A stretch of DNA of 64,000 nucleotides from PHBD01 sp964578535 (GTDB lineage Bacteria; Desulfobacterota; Syntrophia; Syntrophales; PHBD01): contig CAZODI010000006.1 of NCBI GenBank assembly GCA_964578535.1, positions 43,899 to 107,898 on the forward strand, written 5' to 3'. Shown here piece by piece: positions 44,156 through 53,141 of the stretch. The stretch's first letter is position 1. Every line of letters starts with the position of its first letter. The notes under the pieces are model-generated. The model was not told the DNA's origin, made no database searches, and saw nothing but the letters and a program-made list of their open reading frames with translations. The translations under genes were made by a program, and so were the position numbers.

Positions 44156-45298
44156 ATGGAGATCATCAACTACACGGAAGAACACCGAATCTTCCGCGAT
44201 GCGCTGCGGAAGTTCGTGGAGAAGGAACTGATTCCCCACGTGGATGAATGGGAAGAAGCGGGCATCGTGCCCAAGAGCGTCTGGCAGAAGATGGGAAACC
44301 AGGGATTCCTCGGTACGGGCGTTCCCGAGGAATACGGGGGACCGGGTGCGGATTTCCTCTACTCCGTCATTATCATAGAAGAGATGGCCCGGGCCAATTT
44401 CACTGGTCTCACGGCGTCGATGCACAGCGACATTATCGTTCCCTACATCATTGCCTTCGGCTCGGAAGAACAGAAACGGAAGTATCTGCCCGGCTGTGTG
44501 ACGGGCGACATCATCACGGCGGTTGCCATGACGGAACCCAACACCGGAAGCGACCTCGCTTCCATCCGGACGACAGCGGTGGAGGACGGGGATTCCGTTG
44601 TCCTGAACGGACAGAAGACCTTCATCAGCAACGGTATCAACTGTGGCATCTGCATTGTCGTGGCCAAGGACCCTTCTGTAGTGAACCCCCACCAGGCAAT
44701 AGACCTTTATATCGTCGAAGATGGAACACCCGGATTCGAAAAGGGAAAAAAGATCAAGAAGGTCGGCTGGCACAGCCAGGACACAGCGGAGTTGTATTTC
44801 GAAAATTGCCGGATCCCACTGTCAAACCGGCTCGGTGATAAGGGCACGGGCTTCATGAAACTCATGCAGAAGCTGCAGCCGGAACGCCTTGTCTGTGCCA
44901 TCGGCGCCATCACCGCCGCGGAATACATGCTCGATGTCACGATCAAGTATTGCCAGGAGCGGACCGTGTTCGGCAAGCCCATTTCCAAGTTCCAGCACTC
45001 CCAGTTCGAGCTCGTGGAGATGGCCACGGAAATTAAAATTGGACGTACTTTTATAGACAAACTGATCGTGGACCACATGGAGGGCCGGCAGATCATCATC
45101 GAAACGTCCATGGCCAAGTACTGGCTCACCGACATGGCCAACCGGATCGCGGACCGTTGCGTCCAATTGCACGGGGGGTATGGATATTGTGACGAATATC
45201 CGATATCCAGGGCCTGGCGGGACGTCCGTGTAATGAAGATCTTTGCCGGGACGAATGAGATCATGAAGATAATCATAGCCCGCTTCATGGGGTTGTAA
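44156..45298 (+). CDS. Acyl-CoA dehydrogenase (island 1, first)
   Basis: ACAD of 380 aa with MTEPNTGSDLASIRTTA near residue 125, FGKPISKFQHSQFEL near 275 and QLHGGYGYCDEY near 345. The C-terminal base position reads IFAGTNEIM, with Ala in place of the Glu of medium-chain enzymes, but a Glu is present in QPERLVCAIG (about residue 245). That is the isovaleryl-CoA/long-chain type position. The start at 44156 gives MEIINYTEEH, typical of the family; the longer frame has no SD. It is 110 bases upstream of another dehydrogenase on the same strand. Confidence 0.92.
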   Translation: MEIINYTEEHRIFRDALRKFVEKELIPHVDEWEEAGIVPKSVWQKMGNQGFLGTGVPEEYGGPGADFLYSVIIIEEMARANFTGLTASMHSDIIVPYIIAFGSEEQKRKYLPGCVTGDIITAVAMTEPNTGSDLASIRTTAVEDGDSVVLNGQKTFISNGINCGICIVVAKDPSVVNPHQAIDLYIVEDGTPGFEKGKKIKKVGWHSQDTAELYFENCRIPLSNRLGDKGTGFMKLMQKLQPERLVCAIGAITAAEYMLDVTIKYCQERTVFGKPISKFQHSQFELVEMATEIKIGRTFIDKLIVDHMEGRQIIIETSMAKYWLTDMANRIADRCVQLHGGYGYCDEYPISRAWRDVRVMKIFAGTNEIMKIIIARFMGL

Positions 45299-45408
45299 AG
45301 GCAAGCTGTCGTAAAAAAAGTGCTCTGGACGTGCCGTGAGGGCTTTGCGTGGGGGCGTGTTTTGTTTGCGGAACCTCCGGCGGCCAAGGATTAAAAAGGA
45401 GGACAGAA

Positions 45409-46557
45409 ATGGATTTCCGGTTTTCAGAAGAGCAGCAGATGATCCGGGATATGGCCCGGAAGTTCGTGGACGAAGTCGTTGCCCCCCGGGCTGAGGAACT
45501 GGAGGCCTCGGGCGAGTATCCCTATGACATCATGGCGCGGATGGCCGACCTCGGCATGATGGGCATCCCTTTCCCGGCGGAGTATGGCGGAAGCGGCGGG
45601 GACTGGGTGGGCATGCACCTGTGCATCGAGGAGATGTCCCGGGGGGACACGACCCTGGGGGGACTGCTGGACGTGACGACGAGCGTCGTGGCGCAGGAGC
45701 TGTATGTGTTCGGGACGGAGGAGCAGAAGCGGGAATGGCTCGTGCCTATGGCGCAGGGCAAGACCATCGGCGCTTTCGGTCTCACGGAGCCCCAGGCAGG
45801 GTCCGACGCGGGCGCCACTCGGACAACGGCCGTCCGCGTCGGTGACTCCTGGGTCATCAACGGGACCAAGCAGTTCATCACGAACATCGGCCTCGACACC
45901 GCCTCCCTGGTCATCATCACGGCCCGGACGAAGGCTCAAAAATCGGGGGAAAAGGAGCAGATCAACACCTTCATCGTCCCGAAGGGAACGCCAGGGTTCA
46001 CCCTCGGCAAGAAGTACGACAAGATGGCCTGGCGCCACTCGGCCACCCATGAGTGCATTTTCGAGGACTGCCGGATTCCGGCTTCGAACTTTCTCGGGAA
46101 GGAAGGGAGGGGTTTTGCCCAGCATCTGGCGGTCCTGGAAACGGGTAGGATCAGTGTTGCCGCTGTCGCCGTCGGTCTGATGCAGGCCTGCCTGGACGTC
46201 TCCTTGCGGTATGCAAAGGAAAGGGTCCAGTTCGGGCAGCCCATCATCAGCTTCCAGGGGGTCTCTTTCAAACTCGCGGACATGGCCATGGCGACGGAGC
46301 TCGGCCGCAACATGTATCTCAAGGCGGCCTGGCTGAAGGACAACGGCCTTCCCCATACGTTGGAGGCCGCCTACGCGAAGCTTTACGCCTCGGAGATGTG
46401 CGAAAAGGTAGCCAGCGACGCATACCAGATCCACGGGGGCTACGGTTTCATGAACGAGTACGCTGTCTCGCGGTACTACCGGCACACCAAGATCCTGCAA
46501 ATCGTCGAGGGGACCAACGAGGTCCAGCGGATGGTCATTGCCCGAAACCTGAAATAG
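45409..46557 (+). CDS. Acyl-CoA dehydrogenase (island 1, second; butyryl-CoA type motif)
   Basis: ACAD of 382 aa with the canonical short/medium-chain features: LTEPQAGSDAGATRTTAV near residue 128, FGQPIISFQGVSF near 272, QIHGGYGFMNEY near 345 and IVEGTNEVQR near 368, the last with the C-terminal catalytic Glu. It is thus a straightforward butyryl/short-chain type dehydrogenase. A GGAGGAC SD precedes the ATG. It follows a dehydrogenase with the alternative base position, so the island encodes two complementary activities. A DUF35 gene begins 15 bases after its stop. Confidence 0.93.
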   Translation: MDFRFSEEQQMIRDMARKFVDEVVAPRAEELEASGEYPYDIMARMADLGMMGIPFPAEYGGSGGDWVGMHLCIEEMSRGDTTLGGLLDVTTSVVAQELYVFGTEEQKREWLVPMAQGKTIGAFGLTEPQAGSDAGATRTTAVRVGDSWVINGTKQFITNIGLDTASLVIITARTKAQKSGEKEQINTFIVPKGTPGFTLGKKYDKMAWRHSATHECIFEDCRIPASNFLGKEGRGFAQHLAVLETGRISVAAVAVGLMQACLDVSLRYAKERVQFGQPIISFQGVSFKLADMAMATELGRNMYLKAAWLKDNGLPHTLEAAYAKLYASEMCEKVASDAYQIHGGYGFMNEYAVSRYYRHTKILQIVEGTNEVQRMVIARNLK

Positions 46558-46572
46558 ACCTGGAGGCCGATC

Positions 46573-46977
46573 ATGAGCAAACAAGCAATCTTTCACCCCG
46601 GCGCCCTGGAAGAAAGGGATGGCGTTCTTGTGCAAATGGGGAACCAATGTGTGGGGTGCGGCAGGACGTCTTACCCCGCCGTTGAACTGTGTCCGTTCTG
46701 TTCCTCGGAACAGCTTAAAAAAGTGCCTCTCAGCGCGACGGGCAAGCTGTTTTCGTTCTGCGTGACCCGCGTCCCCGTCGGTCCGTACAAACCACCCATC
46801 ATCGGCGGTTATATCGATCTCCATGAAGGGACACGCGTTTTTGGGCAGATCCATGCCCGCGTGGAGGATGTGAAAACCGGCATGAAGCTGAAGAGGGAAA
46901 CGGGCGTGATCTGGACGGAGAAGGACGGCACGGAGGTTCTCGGCTATTTTTACGTGCCCTGTGGAGGTGAGCAATGA
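46573..46977 (+). CDS. DUF35 zinc-ribbon/OB-fold protein (island 1)
   Basis: A 134-aa thiolase-associated protein. The zinc ribbon CVGC...CPFC lies at about residues 26-42 and the OB-fold follows (KLFSFCVTRVPVGPYKPPIIGGYIDL...LKRETGVIW). Its stop overlaps the start codon of the next thiolase gene (ATGA), which supports a stable complex. Similar DUF35/thiolase pairs are known in anaerobic benzylsuccinate degradation (BbsA/BbsB) and in archaeal acetoacetyl-CoA/HMG-CoA synthesis. Unlike the chromosomal copy there is no SCP2 domain. Confidence 0.92.
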   Translation: MSKQAIFHPGALEERDGVLVQMGNQCVGCGRTSYPAVELCPFCSSEQLKKVPLSATGKLFSFCVTRVPVGPYKPPIIGGYIDLHEGTRVFGQIHARVEDVKTGMKLKRETGVIWTEKDGTEVLGYFYVPCGGEQ

Positions 46978-48143
46978 GGAACTCAGTCTATGTCCTCGGC
47001 ATTGGCCAGACGATTTTTGGCAGACACGACAGCCTGACCGTCAACGATTTGGGAGCCACCGCCGTCTTGGCCGCCGTGAAGGATGCTCAGATTGCTCCCA
47101 AGGCCCTGGAGGTTGGATATTGCGGAACGATCAACAGTCCTCCCACGCCGGCCCAGTCGATTCTGCACCGGATCGGGGTGGACCGGATTCCGATGTATAC
47201 CGTGGAAAACGCGTGTGCCAGCGGTTCCTCCGCCGTGCACTTGCTGCATGAAAACATCGCTCTGGGCGCCTGCGAAATCGGCATCGCCTTCGGCGTCGAG
47301 TCGCTGTCCGCCTTCAACAGGAAATTCGGAAAAGGATTGCTTGTGATCGAGGGGGATCTCCAGGGAAAACTCGCCCTCACCATGCCGTCCTTCTTCGCCA
47401 TGATTTGCAACCGGCTGATGGAAGAGCGCGGTGCGACAATCGAGGACATCTGCTATCCATCGGTGAAAAACCACCGGGCCGGCCTGACGAATCCCTTTTC
47501 CCAGTACAAAAAGGCCGTGACAGTCGAGGAAATCATGGCCTCCCCCATGATCGCCGACCCCATCACTGTGCTTCAGTGCTGTCCCCAAAGTGACGGAGCG
47601 GCGGCCATCGTCCTCTGCTCGGAAGCCTTCTTCAAGAAGCACAACCGGAAAGGGCATCGTGCGCCCGTCCGGATCGCCGGGTCCGTCATCTCGGTCAGCG
47701 GGGCCGAGGACGCCTCCTTTGATCCCCTTGCCCTGAAAGCCATGATCGACGGAGCGCGGGAGGCCTGCGAGATGGCAAGCGTGGACGCTGCGAAGGACAT
47801 CAACGTCGTCGAAATGCACGATGCGTTCTCCGGCGAGGAACTGGCAGCATACGAAATGCTGGGCCTCTGCCGGCCTGGCGAGGGCATCGCGCTGGCCCGT
47901 TCCGGCGCAGTGGAACTGGGAGGCCGCTGCCCCGTCAATCCCAGCGGCGGCCTGCTCTCCATGGGCCATCCCCTGGGAGCTTCCGGGGTTCGCGTGGTCA
48001 ACGACGTTGTGCGCCAGCTCTGGGGTGAGGCAGGGGCAAACCAGGTCGAGGGCGCGAAGGTGGGCATGGCCCAGATGCTAGGCGGTGTATTGACTGGTGT
48101 CGAATCCCCGGTCGTGGCGGGCATCCAGATTCTCACCCGGTAG
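46974..48143 (+). CDS. Thiolase, SCP-x-like, catalytic residues intact
   Basis: A 389-aa thiolase. The nucleophile Cys81 sits in ENACASGSSAV, the His in SMGHPLGASG near residue 330, and VNPSGG precedes it, so the active site is complete. It lacks the C-terminal CxGGG of biosynthetic thiolases, which places it in the SCP-x/thiolase-like branch that works with DUF35. Its start codon overlaps the DUF35 stop. It likely cleaves a 3-ketoacyl-CoA, replacing the broken thiolase upstream in the island (inference). Confidence 0.92.
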   Translation: MRNSVYVLGIGQTIFGRHDSLTVNDLGATAVLAAVKDAQIAPKALEVGYCGTINSPPTPAQSILHRIGVDRIPMYTVENACASGSSAVHLLHENIALGACEIGIAFGVESLSAFNRKFGKGLLVIEGDLQGKLALTMPSFFAMICNRLMEERGATIEDICYPSVKNHRAGLTNPFSQYKKAVTVEEIMASPMIADPITVLQCCPQSDGAAAIVLCSEAFFKKHNRKGHRAPVRIAGSVISVSGAEDASFDPLALKAMIDGAREACEMASVDAAKDINVVEMHDAFSGEELAAYEMLGLCRPGEGIALARSGAVELGGRCPVNPSGGLLSMGHPLGASGVRVVNDVVRQLWGEAGANQVEGAKVGMAQMLGGVLTGVESPVVAGIQILTR

Positions 48144-48173
48144 GGTGGTGGCGACGAGGTTTGGAGTTGTTCC

Positions 48174-49412
48174 ATGCAGGATGTGTTCATCATTGGCATC
48201 GGGATGAACCGGTTTGGAAAATCCAGCGACGGGACTGTCCGCACAATGGCGGAAAAGGTTATCCTGGAAGCCCTGGAGGATGCGGGCCTGGCGAAAGAGG
48301 ACCTCCAGGCGGGCTTCTTTGCCAACACATTCTGGGGGATGTTCGACCATCAGCACTCGATCCGTGGCCAAGTGGTCTTCCGGGGGATGGGCATCGACCG
48401 GATCCCGGTGACCAACGTGGAAAACGCCTGCGCAGGTGCTTCCACGGCACTTCACCTGGCCTGCACCGGCATCCGGGCCGGGATGTTCGAAGTGGCCCTC
48501 GCCGTTGGCTCCGAGAAGCTGACGAACCCCGACAAGGAAAAGTCGCTGGCGGCCTATTCCAGCTGCATGGATGTTGAGCATTTCGAACGCCAGATCGGAG
48601 TGCTAATGGAATATGGCAGGAACCTCCGCATTCAGTTGCCGCCGGACGAATCGGCTCCCGGGGCGGGACGCAGTATCTTCATGGACGCCTATGCCATGAT
48701 GGCCCGCTGGCACATGAACCGACACGGCTCAACCCAGCGCCAACTGGCCGTTATTGCCTCCAAGAACCACTTCCATGCCTCCCTCAATCCGCTCGCCCAG
48801 TACCAGAACCCGATGAGCGTGGAGGAAGTGCTGGCGGACGCTCCGGTCACCTATCCGCTAACGCGGGGCATGTGCGCCCCCGTGGGCGATGGAGCGGCCG
48901 CGGCGATCGTCTGTTCTGGGGCGTATCGGAAGAAGAGGGGTGGCGGGCGGGCCGTGAGGATCCTGGCGTCTGTCCTTGGGCAGGGATCAGACCGGGAACT
49001 GGACGGGGAGGACATCGGGAAGCGCCTTTCCCGAAGGGCCTACCAGGATGCCGGACTGGGCCCCGGGGACATTGATGTGGCGGAATTGCACGATGCGACC
49101 GCCTTTGGAGAACTGCATCAGACAGAGGCGATGGGATTCTGTGCTCCCGGTGAGGGCGGATCATTTGCCGAGTCCGGTGCGACAGCCCTGGGCGGAGCGA
49201 AGCCGGTGAACACGAGCGGCGGTCTGGAAGGGAGAGGACATCCCATCGGGGCGTCCGGGCTTGCCCAGATCCACGAACTGGTCCTGCAGCTTCGGGGTGA
49301 AGCCGGCAGGAGGCAGGTGCCGGGGGCAAGGATCGGCCTGGCCGAAAACGGCGGCGGGAACATCGGCGTCGAAGAGGCAGCCATGTGCATCCACATTCTG
49401 GAACAGCCCTGA
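48174..49412 (+). CDS. Second thiolase, SCP-x-like, catalytic residues intact
   Basis: A 412-aa thiolase superfamily protein. Cys86 in VENACAGAS and the His in GRGHPIGASG (about residue 360) are present, together with VNTSGG. It is 30 bases downstream of the first thiolase and homologous to it, with an insertion of about 25 residues. The pair plus DUF35 could form a heteromeric complex like the Cys-less pair in the chromosomal operon. After its stop come about 280 bases with no gene and then a string of pseudogenes. Confidence 0.9.
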   Translation: MQDVFIIGIGMNRFGKSSDGTVRTMAEKVILEALEDAGLAKEDLQAGFFANTFWGMFDHQHSIRGQVVFRGMGIDRIPVTNVENACAGASTALHLACTGIRAGMFEVALAVGSEKLTNPDKEKSLAAYSSCMDVEHFERQIGVLMEYGRNLRIQLPPDESAPGAGRSIFMDAYAMMARWHMNRHGSTQRQLAVIASKNHFHASLNPLAQYQNPMSVEEVLADAPVTYPLTRGMCAPVGDGAAAAIVCSGAYRKKRGGGRAVRILASVLGQGSDRELDGEDIGKRLSRRAYQDAGLGPGDIDVAELHDATAFGELHQTEAMGFCAPGEGGSFAESGATALGGAKPVNTSGGLEGRGHPIGASGLAQIHELVLQLRGEAGRRQVPGARIGLAENGGGNIGVEEAAMCIHILEQP

Positions 49413-49691
49413 ACCGGCTGCCGATTCGGGGAGCAAAGAAAATCTAATCTCTTTTTCCAAAAGGTTTTCTGGGGCAGAAAGTCCATGACCTGAGTGAAGA
49501 CGGGGGTCCTGAGAACATGAGTGCTCCTCGCCGGCGATATTTGCCGGGAAGAGTGACAGGATTCCTGTTTGAAATTCAAGTCGAGGACACCCCTGATACG
49601 TTGTTTATTTATGTCTTTTAGATGGTTACGTATGATGATGGACAATTATCCCGGACAGTAGTGGAAATCCATAACCATTGAAAAATCGAAG

Positions 49692-50100
49692 ATGCAGATC
49701 GTCGCCACCCTCAAGAATATCATCCCGATCGTGGGGAAAATGGGAGTGAAAATCGAGCGATTCGATCCGGGATCCATGAAGGTCCGCCTCCCTCCGGTTC
49801 CCTCTTCTCTCTGGCGGACTACACAGGGGGCGTTCTGTTCAGCTCGTGCTTCGACATGAAGAAATACATTCCCATCCTGAAGGATGCGTCGATCGTCTAC
49901 AGGCGCCCCGCCATGAGTGACATGTCCATCGAGGCTGTTTTAGCCGCGGGCAAGATCGAGGAATTCAGAGGAAGGACGACTGTATCGGGAAGGCGGATTT
50001 CATCAAGGAGTTCGAATTGAAGGGTGAAAACGGCAACCTGTGCTACACGGCCAAGGGCAGTTTTCAGATCAGGAAGGTGTTGGGGAATCTGTCGCTGATC
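49692..50100 (+). pseudogene. Broken hotdog-fold thioesterase (DUF4442-like)
   Basis: Fragments in three frames together read as a hotdog thioesterase: an intact start MQIVATLKNIIPIVGKMG and ERFDPGSMKVRLPP, then in another frame GSLFSLADYTGGVLFSSC and VYRRPAMSDMSIEAVLAAGKIEEF, and finally GKADFIKEFELKGENGN and CYTAKGSFQIRKV. At least two frameshifts separate these blocks (near 49797 and 49968). The order and spacing match a single original gene of about 140 codons. It lies between the thiolases and a broken flavin reductase. Confidence 0.75.
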
Positions 50101-50185
50101 CCGCTTGAACGCCTTGGCGTCGGTGAGGCCTTACTTTGGTCCCGGCGCAAACCGCGGCGGGATAACATCCAGAAAGGTCGAGGAC

Positions 50186-52106
50186 ATGTTTGAGTGTCTC
50201 TTCAGCCCCGGACGCATTGGAAACCTGGAAATCCGGAATCGCATCGTCATGCTGCCCATGACCATGGGCTAATCCGAGGCCTGCGGGACCGTCGGGGATC
50301 GCTTCCTCACCTACTTCGCCCATCGGGCGAAGGGGGGAGTCGGGCTCATCATCGTTCCCTTTTCGCCCCTCGACGTCGGTTCGTTCTTCGTGCCGGCCGT
50401 GTTCGACGATCGGTATCTCCCGGGAATCCGGCGGCTCACGGCGGCCCTGCATGCGGAAGGGGCCAAGACGGCCTGCCAGCTCATTGTTTCCTACCACGTG
50501 GCCTTCGGTGGCGGACCGGCCGAGCACGTCGGCCCCTCCCCGGTTTTGAACCAGATGCTCAGGGAGACTCCCCGGGCTCTCGAGGTCGACGAGATCCGCT
50601 GGATCGTGGAGGAGTGCCCGCCGGGCCCGCGAGGGCGGTTTTGACGCCGTCGAATTCATTGTGGGCGGCGGTTACCTCCTGAGCCGCTTCCTCTCCCCCG
50701 TCACAAACGAGCGGGCGGATGCGTACGGGGGGAGTCTCGAAAACCGTATGCGGATCCTTCTGGAGATCGTCGCGTCGATCCGCCGGCATGCGGGGGACGA
50801 CTTCCCGATCGGTGTCCGCCTCAATGTAGAAGAACAGATGCAGGGCGGGCACACGATCGAAATCTCGAAAGGTGTGGCCCGGGCGCTGGAGAAGGCCGGT
50901 GTCGGCTTCATCAACACCTATACAGGCTGGCACGAATCTCCCGTGCCCACTGTGGCGCCCCTGGTGCCGAAAGGGGCCTTCGCGCATCTCGCCGGTGCAA
51001 TTCGGGAGGTTGTCGGGATCCCCGTTATTGCAGCTAATCGTATCAACGATCCGGCTACGGCGGAGCGGATTCTGGCGGAGGGCCTGGCAGACTTCATCGG
51101 CATGGGCCGGGCCCTGATCGCCGATCCTGAACTCCCCAACAAAGCAAAGGAGGGGCGTGTCGAGGAGATTGTTCCCTGCCTGGCCTGCGGCAACTGCCTT
51201 TCTGATATTTTGGCCATCTACAAGGATCTTCGCGGTCGTGTCTCGGCCTCCTGCACGGTCAATCCATTTGCCGGTCGGGAACTCAAGTTTGTTCCCACCG
51301 CCGCAGGCAAGCTCCGGAAGGTCTTCGTCGCCGGCGGTGGTCCCGCAGGTCTGGAGGCGGCCCTTACTGCGGCAGAGCGGGGTCACCGGGTCACCCTGTT
51401 CGAGAAAGGGAGCAAGCTGGGAGGATGGCTTCGGGTGGGGTGTCTTCCTCCCCACAAGGAGGACATCCAGAACTTTGCGCGGAGCCTGGAAGCGCGGGCC
51501 CGTAAGGCGGGTGTCAACATCCGTCTTGGCAAGGTCCTCGATCCTCCAACCTTGGAACGGGAAAAGCCCGATGTCCTTGTGGTAGCGGTCGGGGCTGTGC
51601 CCATTGTTCCGAATATCCCAGGTATCCGCTTGGGCCAAGTGGTCTCCGCGGAGGACGTCCTGACGGGGAAAAAGACCGTTCGAGGGAAGGTTGTCATCCT
51701 GGGTGGCGGCCTGGTGGGCTGCGAGACGGCGGAGTTTCTGGCGGCCCGGGGCGGGGGCGTCGAGAGCGTCACCGTTCTGGAAATGCTGGACCGCCTGGCG
51801 CCGACGGTTTCGACAAGCTACCGCCCGTTTTTCCTCGGCATGCTGAAGATGCTGGGCATCCGCCTCGAAAACCGGACAACCGTAGAGGAGATCAACGGAT
51901 CTGGCGTCAAGGTCAACCGGCAGGGCAGCGCGGAATTCATCGAGGCTGACGCTGTTGTCCTTGCCGCGGGTCTCCGGGTCGATCAGAAGACGGTGGAGGA
52001 TTTTCTGGACAAGGCCCCGGAAGTATACGTTGTCGGCGACTGCGTCCAACCCCGTATGATCAAGGAGGCCATGGAGGAGGGACTGGCTGTCGGTCTGAAG
52101 ATCTAA
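50186..52106 (+). pseudogene. Broken OYE-type NADH:flavin oxidoreductase / 2,4-dienoyl-CoA reductase-like
   Basis: The intact length would be about 640 aa, as for the homologous gene at 59171. A start MFECLFSPGRIGNLEIRNRIV is followed by an in-frame TAA at 50270, where the family usually has a Tyr/aromatic codon (TMGY). The frame then stays open to a frameshift near 50625 and continues to the natural stop at 52104. The downstream part keeps the Fe-S cysteines (CLACGNC), the FAD and NAD motifs (GGGPAGLEAA, GGGLVGCETAEF). So one nonsense mutation and one frameshift disrupt it. Truncated proteins from the 3' part (from 50661) could still be made. Confidence 0.85.
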
Positions 52107-52309
52107 TTCCATGATGTTTCGGAGGAATTTAGAGGCTTTTCCCAGCTTCTGGCATTCCTGCTCGCTGTAATCGATCGTTTTGGAATGGTCTGTCGATTGG
52201 TCCACCACGACGTTGCCGTCCTTGTCCTGGATCTCCCGGACTCCCATCGCATCGCCCGGTTTCTCTCCACCCTCCCGCTCCCGCTCGATCATGAGCTGGA
52301 TCGTCTGGT

Positions 52310-52810
52310 CGCTCACGCTGGACTCTCTCAGTTCCTTCGATGTTCTCCCGGATCTTTTCCTTCGTGCTCCTTGTCCGAGCCAGGAATATTGCCATAGCGG
52401 TAGCCTGCGCCCCCTTGGTACACTCTGGGTGGTTGTGGGTCACGATCGTGTAATCCTCGGCCTTCCGAAGCGTCTTCTCCAAGGTCTCGTACGTATACCC
52501 CACCGGGCTGATCCGCATGGCAGCCCCCGTTCCCGAAACTGAAGTAGGGCCCACTGTCCTCCGTGCTGGCCCAAAGGTGGAACATCCCCCCATATCCCTG
52601 ATCCTGGTAGCGGTAGTAGTACTCCCGCATGGTATTGGCGTAATCTAGGTCGTGGAGGATGGCGTCGGCCAGGGTGACGGTCAATACGGTATCGTCCGTG
52701 AACCGGCAACCCGGGGAGAACAGCGGAAATTTGGTCGTCTTGATGGGCCGGTGCTTGTACAAGGACCCGATGATGTCTCTGGCGATGTCTCCTGACAAAA
52801 TAGCATACAT
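52310..52810 (-). pseudogene. Truncated, frameshifted ADP-ribosylglycohydrolase
   Basis: On the minus strand the N-terminus reads GDIARDIIGSLYKHRPIKTTKFPLF and RFTDDTVLTVTLADAIL, with the acidic FTDDT metal-binding motif of ADP-ribosylglycohydrolases (DraG-like). A frameshift near 52525 separates GYGGMFHLW from AMRISPVGYTYETL and THNHPE. The family's C-terminal SLGGDSDTLA motif is absent; unrelated sequence follows. It is thus dead on two counts. It lies next to the right-end repeat of island 1. Confidence 0.75.
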
Positions 52811-52849
52811 GAAGAAATTGTATTTGAATATTGGAAGAGAAGGGAAGGG

Positions 52850-53010
52850 CAGGGGAAGGCCGGATGGCGGCCTCCCCCTTTGGGTTTTGTGACAAAATGT
52901 GTCAAGTATTGTTTATATTGCTTCTACTGTTTCTATTGTTTCTACACGCTGACCCAAAAAAAATCGGATACTTGAGTCGTTTCGATTACTTGCTCCTCCC
53001 CCCTGGATCC
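52850..53010 (+). repeat. Right-end repeat, copy A (island 1)
   Basis: This ~160-bp sequence is collinear with 61628-61788: the same GGATGGCGG landmark lies exactly 149 bases before the att core in both. It contains a run of imperfect TTGTTTCTA-like units at about 52909-52944, the kind of arrangement expected for integrase arm-type binding sites, though this role is inferred. Confidence 0.75.
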
Positions 53011-53061
53011 GTCTCCGGAACCAAAGGCCCCGCGTTCGAGTCGCGGATCGCCCACCATGAA
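53011..53061 (+). repeat. Internal attachment-site repeat (perfect tRNA-Arg 3' copy)
   Basis: A 51-bp copy of the tRNA-Arg 3' part, identical to 39482-39532. The upstream half of the tRNA is missing, so this is not a functional tRNA. It marks the junction of islands 1 and 2. Confidence 0.88.
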
Positions 53062-53063
53062 AA

Positions 53064-53102
53064 ACAGGGGGGCAGGCATTTTGTCTGACCCCCCGTTTTT
53101 TT
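53064..53102. terminator. Bidirectional terminator after att copy A
   Basis: GGGGGGCAG...CTGACCCCCC stem followed by seven T on the plus strand and by a T-run on the minus strand. It occupies the place of the tRNA terminator and would also end transcription of the convergent ligase gene. Confidence 0.75.
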
Positions 53103-53141
53103 GAAGTGTAAGAAATATCTACATTTGTTCTCGTTTTCGCC

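Larger units (their letters stand above)
39482..53061. mobile_element. Genomic island 1 at tRNA-Arg (att to att)
   Basis: A 13.6-kb segment between the tRNA and the perfect att copy at 53011. It carries TetR, SDR, CoA-transferase, enoyl-CoA hydratase, two acyl-CoA dehydrogenases, DUF35 and two thiolases, plus broken thiolase, hotdog thioesterase, OYE reductase and ADP-ribosylglycohydrolase genes. Degradation is concentrated at the edges. No integrase, excisionase, mobilisation or phage gene is visible, so if this was an integrative element it has lost its integrase or used one supplied in trans. An alternative is tRNA-fragment duplication by unequal recombination. Confidence 0.65.

Noticed and set aside
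50270..50272. Possible recoding of TAA as an amino acid in the OYE gene
   Set aside because: TAA is not a known recoding codon for selenocysteine or pyrrolysine; a second frameshift in the same gene fits decay.
52106..52310. Minus-strand segment with KDGNVVVDQSTDHSKT as part of the ADP-ribosylglycohydrolase
   Set aside because: Does not match the family's C-terminal part; left unassigned.
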